A stretch of 64,000 nucleotides of DNA, taken from NCBI GenBank assembly GCA_013423325.1, contig BLJB01000293.1, forward strand, positions 20,174-84,173, read 5' to 3'. Position 1 is the first letter of the stretch. Each line of letters starts with the position of its first letter. Below, in pieces: positions 25,508 through 34,384 of this stretch. The notes under the pieces are model-generated. The model had not been told where the DNA came from. It searched no databases and saw only the letters and a list, made by a program, of their open reading frames with translations. Position numbers and translations under genes: made by a program. The stretch is from Usnea hakonensis. Taxonomy: Eukaryota > Ascomycota > Lecanoromycetes > Lecanorales > Parmeliaceae.

Positions 25508-25568
25508 CCTCGCAAGAGACAGCCCCTGTCTAGGTATACATGATAGAAGGTTCAGTAATCGTGCTGAC
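25508..25568. repeat. 61-bp direct repeat, copy 1
   Basis: This copy matches 27988-28048 in the same orientation with 56 of 61 bases identical. All five differences are transitions. It lies within or beside the zinc-finger relic, 2480 bp from its partner. Confidence 0.85.
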
Positions 25569-25715
25569 AGGTCTTTTTCTGCTTCGGTTCGCCGTTGTTT
25601 TTCCCGGGCTTTGGCATGCCAACCCAGATGTTCCCTGCTTCTTATCTTTGAACTCCTTGTTGCAACCTGGGTGACCGCATACCCATGCCATTCTGTAAAG
25701 ATGAGCCAAGCACAT
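25560..25715 (-). pseudogene. Broken C2H2 zinc-finger fragment
   Basis: On the minus strand one frame reads WVCGHPGCNKEFKDKK and the next frame reads SREHLGWHAKAREKQRR. Put together, they match a single C2H2 finger (C-x4-C ... H-x3-H) with a one-base frame change between the halves. This suggests a decayed zinc-finger gene. No intact frame, start or intron pattern supports a working gene. The match is short, so it could be chance. Confidence 0.3.
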
Positions 25716-26310
25716 TGGACAAATGCAGAATATTTACACAGAGGGAGACAATTGCCGCCAGGCACAAGGGTATAATAATTTGTGGAGATGAGCTGAGCAC
25801 GCACAACATAGGTTGCATACTTACACAACTCGGAACAGAATCAGAATCTTACTTCAAGTATCGAGTCTCTCTAAAGATGCAAAGGTCGGAAGGAAAATCC
25901 GCCTTATTAGGGTATTCGAGCTATATTATTCTAACCACTCCCATCTTTCGACCCGTCAACAACCTCCACTCCTTCTCCACTTACGCAGATTATCGACAAC
26001 CACCCAGGCATGTTCGTTATTTGTTTCTGTCTGAAACCTTCAAGTTCCACTCACCTATTAAACATTACATTCAAGAAGATCCACCACGAGCATTGATCTC
26101 ATGCAGCAAGTGCACGCTTGCGGTCTCACTCTCTTATCCTCTCTGTCTTATAACAACATTCACTTGTTTCTCCTGACAACTTTCACCGGTTTCTACCCAG
26201 AATATCTCTGCAAGCAACCCTCACTTGTTACTCTTCAGAAATCTTACCTCTTTCTGCGGGTAACTTTGACTTGTTTCTCCTGACAGAAACGCCGAGAGAA
26301 AGAACAGCGC
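25716..26310. other. Pyrimidine-rich leader upstream of the exonuclease-like gene
   Basis: Nothing clearly coding. The last 250 bp are rich in CTT/TTC runs with the phrase CACTTGTTTCTCCTGACA repeated in part (about 26159 and 26270). The second ends in a good splice acceptor (CTGACAG at 26279-26285), so an upstream non-coding or coding exon may exist. Confidence 0.35.
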
Positions 26311-27706
26311 ATGAACACAGAAAAAGACGTTGTCTCCGTGAAGATAGATCCAACTAGAAAGCCGTTTGAGGAAGTGAACCGCCTACGAAAACTGGAGATA
26401 GATCGAAGGGCCGTGGCACCCTTGAACACGTTGACAGAATTCGATCCGATGATGAGAGTTGCGATCAAGAATTTGAACGACGCTCAAAAATGTAAGCAGA
26501 AAACTACCATTCAATCTACACCGGACTCTGGGGCTTATTTCTGTCTTAGCTAAATATCCACACCTGAAGTTTGTGCCTAGTCCTCCAAGTCCCTGTATGG
26601 GACAACAGAAAATTAAGATCGGGTTTGGACGTGCTGAGCCGAAATGCCCGTACGGCGTCAATGTCACTACCGAGACAACTTCGTTGCATCCAACACGTTC
26701 CTTATTGGCATTACTTGCACGCTGCGTATACTGTAATTTCGCCTATACCGCAGAAAGATCAAACAATCTACGAGAAGACTGTGAGCAAAGCCGTCCTGCT
26801 GGGACATGCCTGTATCGGAGCGCAGAATGCACAAAGGCTCAGCTTGAAGGAAGTGATTTCTGCGAGGACCATACGCGCCGGTATAAATCCGACAATAGCA
26901 ACGGCGAGTGACACGGAATCATTACATCTGAATGAGCGATGCTAATTCTGCTTTTAGGTTTAGGTACAAAGAAGTTCGAGAGTCGTATCAGAGTTCAGTA
27001 CGAAGATAGCCGTGCTCAAGGACCATGTGGAAAAATCCTGACTTCCATCGGTCTTATGGAATACCTAGAGACAACAAAAGGCTACCACAAATTTGACGCT
27101 CAATGGAAGGTAATCCGATGCATGGAATACGAAGGGAGTAATACACTGTTCTACATCGACACCGAATTTGTCGATGGTGGTTTGATCGAGGTTGCAATTA
27201 TTAACGCCGCCGGGGAAAAGGTGCTCGATACGTTAGTGCTCCATGAAAAATCATGGAAAGAAATTTACGATGAAGGGTCTGATTCTACGCGTCTTATGAT
27301 GGCGAGGCAGAAAAAAAAGTTCCAATGGGACGACGATTGGAACTTCCCACCCTCAGCCACAGTCATGGACGCAGCCCAAGTTGCGACTCTTTTACATGCA
27401 GCGTCGTGTTCCATGCCCGAAGCTAGATTCGTGGAATATTCTCCAGGAAATATGGACACTAAGCTGATCCAGAGTTTCCTGCGGGATAACGGGGGACTAG
27501 AACACGTTCTCGGCAATCACAGGGGCTACGGGGCCTTCCCCCTATGGCAGAAAAGACTCCCAGGGTTCTGGGAATGTTCGCAGGAGACAATCTTCGCTTT
27601 CTGCCGACCCGATGACCCCATGTCGAAGCTCTCACACCGCGCCCTTGTCGATGCGAAGAAGCTACGAATTCTAATGAGAGACCTTTTTAATGATTCTGCC
27701 GCCTGA
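26311..27706 (+). CDS. DEDDh exonuclease-like protein with Cys-rich N-terminus
   Basis: Predicted 3'-5' exonuclease of the RNase T/DnaQ fold. Exon 1 (26311-26491) and exon 2 (26550-26907) join well (AQKSKYPHLKFVPSPPSP). Exon 2 is Cys/His-rich (CVYCNF, CEQSRPAGTC, ECTKAQ, FCEDH), a possible zinc site. The last exon runs to 27706 and shows the catalytic set in order: FYIDTEF (Asp and Glu, about 27155), NMDTKLI (Asp, about 27450) and HRALVDAKKL (His and Asp, about 27637). The join between exons 2 and 3 is unresolved: the obvious acceptors (TTTTAG at 26957, TTTAG at 26963) are out of phase with the only good donor; acceptors ending at 26982 or 26991 keep frame. If none is used, the gene is broken. 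The last codons lie in the first unit of an 86-bp tandem repeat. Substrate unknown. Confidence 0.6.
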
Positions 27707-27915
27707 AGGAAGTGTGCATTATGTTGCTTATCTGGGAGGAGTTGCTGGATCATCATTGCTTTGACGTTCGATCTAATGATTCTGCCGCCTGAAGGAAGTA
27801 TGCTTTATATTGCTTGTCTGGGAGGAAGTTGCTGGTTGATTATTGCTTTGGTACTCGATCTAATGATTCTGCCGCCTGAAGGAAGTATGCTTTATATTGC
27901 TTATCTGGGAGGACT
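27689..27915. repeat. 86-bp tandem repeat, about 2.6 units
   Basis: Units begin at 27689, 27775 and 27862 with AATGATTCTGCCGCCTGAAG and run about 86-87 bp, the third being partial. The first unit contains the last codons and stop of the exonuclease-like gene, so copies of its 3' end were duplicated downstream. Units 2 and 3 resemble each other more than unit 1. Confidence 0.9.
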
Positions 27916-27987
27916 AGCTATCTTATACTCATCGAATACATATCGGCTGGATAGATGGCTCAAGCAGAAATAACGTGAGAGTCTCAC

Positions 27988-28048
27988 CCTCGCAAGAGAT
28001 AGCCCCTGTCTAGGTACGCGTGATAGGAGGTTCAGTAATCGTGCTGAC
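27988..28048. repeat. 61-bp direct repeat, copy 2
   Basis: Partner of 25508-25568, same orientation. Together the two copies bracket the zinc-finger relic and the exonuclease-like gene. Confidence 0.85.
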
Positions 28049-28775
28049 CTTTAAGTAAACGATTTGACACTTGAATGCAGCTGAGCCATGATATCTTGTG
28101 TGAAATTTGGCCCGATTGAGTGGGAGGACACCCTTCAGGAGTGGCTTCAAGTGTCGCATCGCCCCCAATCAGTCTAGGATCACACTTAGAAAGCCTTGCG
28201 ATGGTACACGCACACCTACCAAAAACCATAGCTTCAAGAATACGAGGGTAAATTTCCTGGTCAGGTTGTCTCTATCTGGCGGTTTTCAATAATAATAATA
28301 TGGGCTGATTTTCTCAAAGTACGGAGTATGGATACTTAATTGCGCCTTGATGCTGCGCAATTGTCCGGTGAGTTTTGGTCGCTGGCGGCAGGCACTGTGC
28401 CTCATTTTTCCCTCGCTTGGCGTGGGCTGGAAGCGAAAAATGCCAGCGCCCACCTGCTGGTGGACCCCCCATTACCCATTAATCTACTCCGTACTCGAAT
28501 TCCCATTGCGGCCCCCAAAAGTTCAGTACTTTTCAATTCAGTCAGTCTCCGAAATGCGCGACTCCGCCTCGCTTCTCAGGCTGAGAGGGTGCTCTAGCCA
28601 TTGGTACCTTGCTTGAGGGGGCCCTCGTACCTGAGTATTATTATAAAAATGGGGGGATACATCTTGTCCAACGGATTTTTGAAGAGCATAATTTGAAGAC
28701 ATACAATTTTGCTTTCACATCACTCTGCTATTCGTATCAATTCCCTCTCAAAGTCTCTTCGCTATTTGCATCAAC
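28049..28775. other. Gene-free stretch upstream of the coiled-coil gene
   Basis: These 730 bp hold no supported gene. Short overlapping frames near 28340-28620 have no recognisable content. Confidence 0.4.
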
Positions 28776-29805
28776 ATGGCTTCAGTCAGCTCGAGTCGGG
28801 ACTTGTGGAACCCCCGCACTGTTCTCGATGTCGATCCAATGGACCCCGATTGCCAGTGCGTCGGCGAGGCCAGTACCACCGGGAGACGTTGTAGATGGGA
28901 TTTCCGGTCCGAACAGTTCAACGCTTCTCAAAAGGCCGCTGCCGCCAAGCAGCTCAACTCCATGGCCGAGACGCACCCGTCCAAGGTCACCTCGGCGGCC
29001 CTCGAATCATTGGCCCGCAATACGCTGTGCAGGGACTGGCATAAAGGCCAAGCGTATGCGAAAAGCCAGAAGTGGAAAGCCGCAATCGATTCTTATTCCC
29101 GACAACATGGCGAACAACTGACCTTGGCCATTGCGGTCGGGCAATTGCAACTCGACCTCGACGACGGCAAACAGCTGCGCAGCAGCATCGCCAGAGAAAG
29201 GGACGCCGCGGAGCAAGAAGTCAAGGCAACGCGCCAAGCGTTGGAGACCTCGCAGACCCGATGCGCTGAGCTGATGGAGAAAATCGATAGATCTGATAGC
29301 CAACGGAAAGAAGACCAGGCGGCGAACTCCCGCGGCGTCGCCCGGCTGCGGCAGCAACTGACGGAGCTGCGGACGAGTGTGAAGACGTTGGATCAGCAGC
29401 TCGCGGCCAGCGATCGGGAGGTTGCGATTCTCAAGGAGGCCAAGGCGGTGGAGGAAGGGAAGACGAAGCTGGGGGAAAGAGAAGCGGAGGGTCTGCGTCA
29501 AGATCTTCGGGAGAGTAAGGCTCGGTATGAGGCGTTGCAAGCGGAAAGTTCGCGGGAGACAAGGCGCTTGGAGGAGTTACTTGAAGCGGAGCGAGAGGTA
29601 GGCTTGGACCTTGTGTGCGAAGTTGAGAGCGTTGGGGTGAAATGACTGACATGTGGAACAGGACAAAGTGGCGCCTCCTCCGCCACAGAAGGTGAAAAAG
29701 GGTCTCTTTGCGGTGATACTGAGGCAGCCGCCGAGGATATTCGTGAGGAAGGCGTCGAGGATGACGAAGACGGAATCTGTTCCCTATGTGCAAAGTGCTG
29801 CTTGA
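28776..29805 (+). CDS. Coiled-coil protein with Cys-rich N-terminal motif
   Basis: Function unknown. Two exons (28776-29597, 29662-29805) joined across a 64-nt intron give 321 residues. Residues 25-95 hold a Cys/Trp/His pattern (DCQCVGEA, GRRCRWDF, LARNTLCRDWHKGQA) like the short motif I associate with fungal T5orf172/GIY-YIG-type proteins, here without the nuclease domain. Residues 110-275 form a long coiled coil rich in Gln, Glu, Arg and Lys (for example RLRQQLTELRTSVKTLDQQL), interrupted near residue 180. The last exon is short and basic (PPPPQKVKKGLFAVILRQPP). GC content is higher than in neighbouring spacers, consistent with a real gene. An open 177-codon frame on the opposite strand is a shadow. 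The family link rests on memory of the motif only. Confidence 0.7.
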
Positions 29806-29908
29806 TAATTCGACCTGCGGCCCTTTATTTAGAATGTACAAAACGCTGCCTATGTCCATATTTACACGCCATTCCAGTTTCCACGGCTTTTTACCTCGCT
29901 CGGAGGGG

Positions 29909-31543
29909 TCACATCCACAAGCACAACTTCCCACTGGCAGTCCCAGCAGCGATCCATTGCTCCGTAGGATGGAACTGGGTCACAGCGGGCACAGCAGTGA
30001 TGCCTTCGCCGCCTAGCTGCGCCAGCTGGTCTCCGTTTGCGGTGTAGATGTCGACGAAGCGGTTCATGTTGCCGATACAGAAGCGATGGATCGAATTGGG
30101 CGGGTGAAGCTGCCATTGGGCTCGGAGACTGCTTTCTGTTAGTCTGTCAATGCAAGAAGAGAGATTGGAAAGCACCGACATGGTAACCCATCTGCCCGTC
30201 TGGTTATTATGTCGAATGATTGACGACGGTGCCATCTCGTGATCTGATACCTTGTGCCCGGGACTCCATGACCCCATACCTTCAAAGGTGTGTATCTTCA
30301 CCGTGTCGTCATAACTCGCCGTCGCGACCTGTCCTGCCGAATTGAACGCCGCGTGACTGACACTGAGTCTGCTTTCGTGCTCTCCGACCAGAGCCGGAAG
30401 CTGCCTCGACGCCTTACCGCTCACTTTCCGCAGGTCCCAGATCCGCAAGTAGCGGTCTAGGGAGGCTGTGGCGACGAAGTGTGGGTTTGCAGGGTTGAGG
30501 GAGAAGCCTCCGATTTTCTTCTCGGAAAGCTGAAAAATATCCGTGGTGTTCGGCGCTCGAGTGTCCGTTCTTCCTACGTGACCGTCGAGGCGAGAGAAGT
30601 ATAGAATGTGTGGAGCAGTCGGATCCACCTCTACTCCTGATAGGGGCTCGTCAAGGGATGTGTCCGAGGGAGCATATATTTCCGTGGATTTGGACTTTGT
30701 GAGATCGAGGAGACGGAGCGAGGAGTCGTAGGAGCAGGTATAGAGATGCGATGGATTGGCGTGTGAGAATTGGAACGAGGAGATTGTGCGGGTGTGGCAG
30801 TGGAAGGACGTTATTGCTGGGTCTAGGTCGTCTTCATCCTCCTCTTCGTCTGCTTCTTCCTTCTTGACGCCGTCTTCGGCTTTGACCGAAGCGGGTGCCT
30901 GTGAGGCATCAAAGATGCCCAAATTGCCTAGCTTGTCACCAGCGAAGACCAATGGTTTGTCTGTTGTTGGATGGAAGCCCAGCGAGTAAATACGTTCTGG
31001 CGTTATCTTTATACGGTTGGGCTCGAATCCATCATATAGCTCCAAGCCGCTCATCTGCTCTCTCAGCGCTCTAAGCTCCTTGTCCGTAGTCTCTCTGACC
31101 TCACTGTCTCCGAATGTCCGCTCATATGGGTTGGCTCCTCGGGAAACGACGTCCACCAAGAAATTCTCGCTCTTGTCCCAATCCCTTCCCCCAACAACCA
31201 CATCACTTAGATTCAGCTCGCCCGAGTGTCGCTGCCTCTTCGCCTTCGCAACTTCCTGTTCCGCGGCATGTTCATCCTCCGCTTTCCGCTTGGCGACTTC
31301 GCTGTCCGCGGTCAGGCCCAGTAACCGCGACGACGTTCGCCGTGGGCCGACGTCTTCGACTTTGACGCGCTTGACTGGAACCTTTTTTTTGTGCGTGGCG
31401 CTACTTTTGTGCGGTTTGGGTGCGGGTTTTTGAGGTCCGAGGCCGGCTTGGCCGGCATCGAGGGCGAGTTGCTTGAGGAGTTTGTCTCGCTGGGCGATGT
31501 TGGCTTGGCGCTGTTGTTCGTATTCGCTGAGTTCGGGGGCCAT
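29909..31543 (-). CDS. CMR1: DNA damage-binding WD-repeat protein Cmr1 (WDR76 family)
   Basis: Nuclear WD40 protein that binds damaged DNA and gathers in intranuclear quality-control sites under replication stress. Two exons (31543-30180, 30128-29909) give 527 residues. The 51-nt intron (GTCGGT...CAG) contains no stop and is a multiple of three, so an unspliced reading also stays open; splicing restores GRWVTILRAQWQLHPPN. The N-terminus LSEYEQQRQANIAQRDKLLK and the linker RRTSSRLLGL are typical. WD blocks follow from about residue 190 (IYSLGFHPTTDKPLVFAGD, ASLDRYLRIWDLRK, AVTQFHPTEQWIAAGTASG). An acidic insert (about residues 230-250) is unremarkable. I chose Met at 31543 rather than the upstream Met at 31678 because family sequence begins there. 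Confidence 0.95.
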   Translation of the reverse strand: MAPELSEYEQQRQANIAQRDKLLKQLALDAGQAGLGPQKPAPKPHKSSATHKKKVPVKRVKVEDVGPRRTSSRLLGLTADSEVAKRKAEDEHAAEQEVAKAKRQRHSGELNLSDVVVGGRDWDKSENFLVDVVSRGANPYERTFGDSEVRETTDKELRALREQMSGLELYDGFEPNRIKITPERIYSLGFHPTTDKPLVFAGDKLGNLGIFDASQAPASVKAEDGVKKEEADEEEDEDDLDPAITSFHCHTRTISSFQFSHANPSHLYTCSYDSSLRLLDLTKSKSTEIYAPSDTSLDEPLSGVEVDPTAPHILYFSRLDGHVGRTDTRAPNTTDIFQLSEKKIGGFSLNPANPHFVATASLDRYLRIWDLRKVSGKASRQLPALVGEHESRLSVSHAAFNSAGQVATASYDDTVKIHTFEGMGSWSPGHKVSDHEMAPSSIIRHNNQTGRWVTMSVLSNLSSCIDRLTESSLRAQWQLHPPNSIHRFCIGNMNRFVDIYTANGDQLAQLGGEGITAVPAVTQFHPTEQWIAAGTASGKLCLWM

Positions 31544-31776
31544 TGTGGCGGTTGGGAGGTCAATAAATTGGGCAGGGGAAGCAGGGTGATTGGATTTCGA
31601 AATGTACAAATCCAAAGAGTCAGGTACTTTATTGTTCAACGCGTGTGGCGAATTCGCGATCAATGGCTTTCGCGACACGCTAGCTCAGCCCTATGCAGCC
31701 CTATCAGAAAACGCTTTTGCAACATGCCTGTCCATCTGTCTACTCCTCTGTCATTTCAGTTCAAATCCTCGTTGAA
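31544..31776. promoter_or_regulatory. Divergent promoter CMR1/MTF2 with an MluI-box-like site
   Basis: These 233 bp separate the two divergent starts. ACGCGT at 31639-31644 matches the MluI cell-cycle box used by MBF in yeasts, which would suit a replication-linked gene such as CMR1. A six-base site can occur by chance. Confidence 0.35.
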
Positions 31777-33327
31777 ATGATGAGGAATGCTCCACTGAGC
31801 AAGCTACCGCTGAGTAGCTGCTTGAAGTTGTCGTCGTTGTTTGCGGTACAAAATTGTGCCCGCATAAGCCCTCTGCTACCTTTCCTCTACCAGACTCGAA
31901 CGCTCCTCTTGGAGCCGAAGATAGCGAAATCTGTTCTTGCAGACAACGACCGCAATGGACGAAGGCGCAAATTCTGCTCCACATCTCAAGGCAATGCCCC
32001 TGCTGAGAATGTCCAGCGCTCTGACACCCATTCACACGGCTTCGTCAATCCCCGTCACAAGCAAGTCCTGGATAATCTCCTGTACTCCGGATCTCAAAGG
32101 CACAATCCAACTTCTCCGCCCTCGACCGTGACAGCAACCGAGCAAGCAGTCTTCAATCGGCTTATCAAGGATATCCCACAGCCTACGGACCTCGACGCGG
32201 ATTATGGAGATATTCTAGACCAAGGCGAATATGACCCTAACGCTGATATCAATAAAATTTTCGAATATGCGGTAAATATGATGGGAGGGCCAAAAGGACA
32301 AGCTGGGAAGGCGTCTGCCACAAGACATCCTTTCCCTTCCACGTCTGGACAAAAAGCAACCGACGCCCTCAATCCTAACGGACACCAACCGCCCGGGTTC
32401 AAGGGGTTGCTCTTCAGACGACCATTGGAGTACCCTACTGACGGTCCCCAAGTGTATAAGGGAATGACCATGTATAATGGAATGCCCATAAAAAGACCAT
32501 CGATGTGGGCCGACACTAGCATGGAGAATGAAGACGAGACTGATGAGGAGCGTGCCAAGCGTGAAGTAGCCTGTGATGATCACAGAACCATGGTAACGGG
32601 TATGCTTGACAAAACAAATAGCGACCTGGAGATTTGGCGAGTTCTTGAAAACGAGGTGTTTAATCTCATCACTCAGCTGGATGAGCACAACAAGATCGTG
32701 GAGAAGGCGAGCAATGGACAGGTACTGGATGCCGCAAAAGCCCGCAAAGCAGAAGCAGAGGGCAAAGATATAGCAGACATCAAGCTTGAGAAGGGAGACC
32801 TTACGCCCAAAGAGACAAAACTCAGCAAATTGACTTTCACAAAAGCAATCCCAATCAGTAACCTCCTCATGATCCTGAACAGGAACTACGCTGAGTATTG
32901 CCTTTTCGCTCTTCGGCTCTTCCGTGAAAAATATCCCACGTCCTCCTACGCGACGCACGTCTTCGCTACAATGAAGGGGCGCGGGCCTATCTCTTACGTT
33001 CTCGGCGCGTCTTCAGAAATCTACAACGAAGTTATCTTCCTGAAGTGGACCCAACAATCCGACTTGCACGCAGTGGCCGACTTGATGGAGGAGATGCTCA
33101 ATCAGGGCATCGAGGGCAATGAAGGGACGATTGCTTTGTGCAAGGGGATAGCGCAGCAGAGACGGAGCGGGATGCGGGGATACATGGGTCCGGTGGTGAA
33201 GGAATGGTGGAATATGAGAGGGAATGTGGATGGGTGGAGGAGGCTGTGCAGTCTCTATGATAGGATCCAGAGCGAGCTGGATGATAATAAGCGCGCTGTT
33301 GAAATGAGGAGTGAAGACGTGCAGTGA
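31777..33327 (+). CDS. MTF2: Mitochondrial RNA/translation factor Mtf2 (Nam1-like)
   Basis: Matrix protein that in yeast (Mtf2/Nam1) couples mitochondrial transcripts to translation. A single exon from the first of two adjacent Met codons gives 516 residues. The first 40 residues are hydrophobic and basic without acidic residues (MMRNAPLSKLPLSSCLKLSS), as expected of a mitochondrial presequence. The C-terminal half carries the conserved Mtf2 domain: AKREVACDDHRTMVTGMLD, DLEIWRVLENEVFNLI, ISNLLMILNRNYAEYCLFAL and the alpha-helical end EEMLNQGIEGNEGTIALC. The middle is disordered (residues 90-280). The frame is open upstream of the chosen start, but those codons lack presequence character. A 247-codon opposite-strand frame here is a shadow. 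Confidence 0.85.
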   Translation: MMRNAPLSKLPLSSCLKLSSLFAVQNCARISPLLPFLYQTRTLLLEPKIAKSVLADNDRNGRRRKFCSTSQGNAPAENVQRSDTHSHGFVNPRHKQVLDNLLYSGSQRHNPTSPPSTVTATEQAVFNRLIKDIPQPTDLDADYGDILDQGEYDPNADINKIFEYAVNMMGGPKGQAGKASATRHPFPSTSGQKATDALNPNGHQPPGFKGLLFRRPLEYPTDGPQVYKGMTMYNGMPIKRPSMWADTSMENEDETDEERAKREVACDDHRTMVTGMLDKTNSDLEIWRVLENEVFNLITQLDEHNKIVEKASNGQVLDAAKARKAEAEGKDIADIKLEKGDLTPKETKLSKLTFTKAIPISNLLMILNRNYAEYCLFALRLFREKYPTSSYATHVFATMKGRGPISYVLGASSEIYNEVIFLKWTQQSDLHAVADLMEEMLNQGIEGNEGTIALCKGIAQQRRSGMRGYMGPVVKEWWNMRGNVDGWRRLCSLYDRIQSELDDNKRAVEMRSEDVQ

Positions 33328-33637
33328 AGATGGAGGTTGGAGGCGGAGAGTGAAGAAAAAGATTGAAGAAGGAGATTCAAGAAAAAGAGTGTAGAAGAAG
33401 ATTGAAGACGGAGCCAGAGACGGAGAGGGAGAAAGAACTGTGGAGACGGAGAGCCCTGAAGGACAGTCGTAGACCGACCAAGAACGACAGCGGCATGCTC
33501 AATTCGTAGGATTGAAGTCAAGTAATTGAGTCCATAGAATTCTTAATATATACAAAAGCCATTGCTATGGGGCGTTAGCACAACATGACCACAAAATGAT
33601 CAGCCAGCTCCAATGATTGCGTTTCGCCCACTTCCTC
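33328..33637. other. Purine-rich spacer between MTF2 and COQ9 3' ends
   Basis: About 310 bp. The first 110 bp of the + strand are almost all A and G (GAAGA/GGAGA runs, 33328-33440). No gene seen. Confidence 0.5.
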
Positions 33638-34384
33638 CTATATCCAGACACCCTTGCTCCTCAACCCATCCACCAACCCTCCAGCCTGCATGCCCACGAA
33701 TTTTCCAACCATTCCGAGCCCGCCCCTAAGTCTCTCCCCTTCCTCCAGTCTCCTCGTCAAAAACTCCTCCGTCTCCACGAACCCGTCTGACCTGTCCTGT
33801 GTCATGAATAATTCTGCACTTGCGTATATAGCAGCAAGTGCGGCACGATTGGTATACCAAGCCGACGTCACGGTCGTGCTGCCGGCGAGGAAGAGGAGCT
33901 CGTCTGATAGGCGGGCGAGTTCACGGAGAGAGGTAGGGATGTGACGGGCGGTGGAGAGAAGGGCGAGAGCTTCTTGCCAGCGATGTATGAGGGGTGTATT
34001 GGCGTGTAGCCTGTGGAGGGCTAGGGTTCTGATGTTTGCTGTGATGTCGGTCCGTGGTTGTAGGGAGGCGGCATGTTTGGCGAGGGCGAGACGTTGGGTG
34101 ACGAGGTGGTAATTGACGAGTGAAAAGGCACCGGTGGGAAAGAGATTGGTCGAGATGTCGAGATAACCGGCGTCTCGGGCGCCCTGGGTGAGGGCCGTGG
34201 TGCTGAACCCATGGGATGGGACGTGGGTAAGGGCGGCGGAGAGGATGGCGTCTTCCGTTGGGTTGAATGGCGGCGGAGCTTCGTGCTCATAAGAATGGTA
34301 GGAACGGCTACATGGCCGTATGATCATCGATCTTATTTGGGCTGGCTGTCTTAGGACTGCGTACAATGGCTTGATGGTAAGCAT
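33638..34384 (-). CDS. COQ9: Ubiquinone biosynthesis protein Coq9
   Basis: Lipid-binding member of the mitochondrial coenzyme Q synthome that supports Coq7. A single exon gives 248 residues. An Arg-rich, acid-free presequence (MLTIKPLYAVLRQPAQIRSM ... RPCSRSYHS) precedes the conserved start EDAILSAALTHVPSHGFS. Other landmarks are the TetR-like N-terminal helices (ALTQGARDAGYLDISTNLFP), the AWYTNRAALAAIYASAELFM block that lines the lipid pocket, and the end FVGMQAGGLVDGLRSKGVWI. Length and order match the family, with no damage seen. Confidence 0.95.
   Translation of the reverse strand: MLTIKPLYAVLRQPAQIRSMIIRPCSRSYHSYEHEAPPPFNPTEDAILSAALTHVPSHGFSTTALTQGARDAGYLDISTNLFPTGAFSLVNYHLVTQRLALAKHAASLQPRTDITANIRTLALHRLHANTPLIHRWQEALALLSTARHIPTSLRELARLSDELLFLAGSTTVTSAWYTNRAALAAIYASAELFMTQDRSDGFVETEEFLTRRLEEGERLRGGLGMVGKFVGMQAGGLVDGLRSKGVWI

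Noticed and set aside
29007..29540. 177-codon minus-strand frame
   Set aside because: Antisense to the coiled-coil gene; a composition artefact of a GC-rich, repetitive coding sequence.
29909..31678. Longer CMR1 model starting at 31678
   Set aside because: The extra 45 residues have no family character and the known N-terminal motif begins at the Met encoded at 31543.
31744..31755. AGTTCAAATCCT, another B-box-like string
   Set aside because: It lies at the start of the MTF2 reading frame and no tRNA fold can be drawn.
32215..32958. 247-codon minus-strand frame
   Set aside because: Shadow of MTF2, whose + strand frame shows conserved family sequence; the minus frame has no recognisable features.
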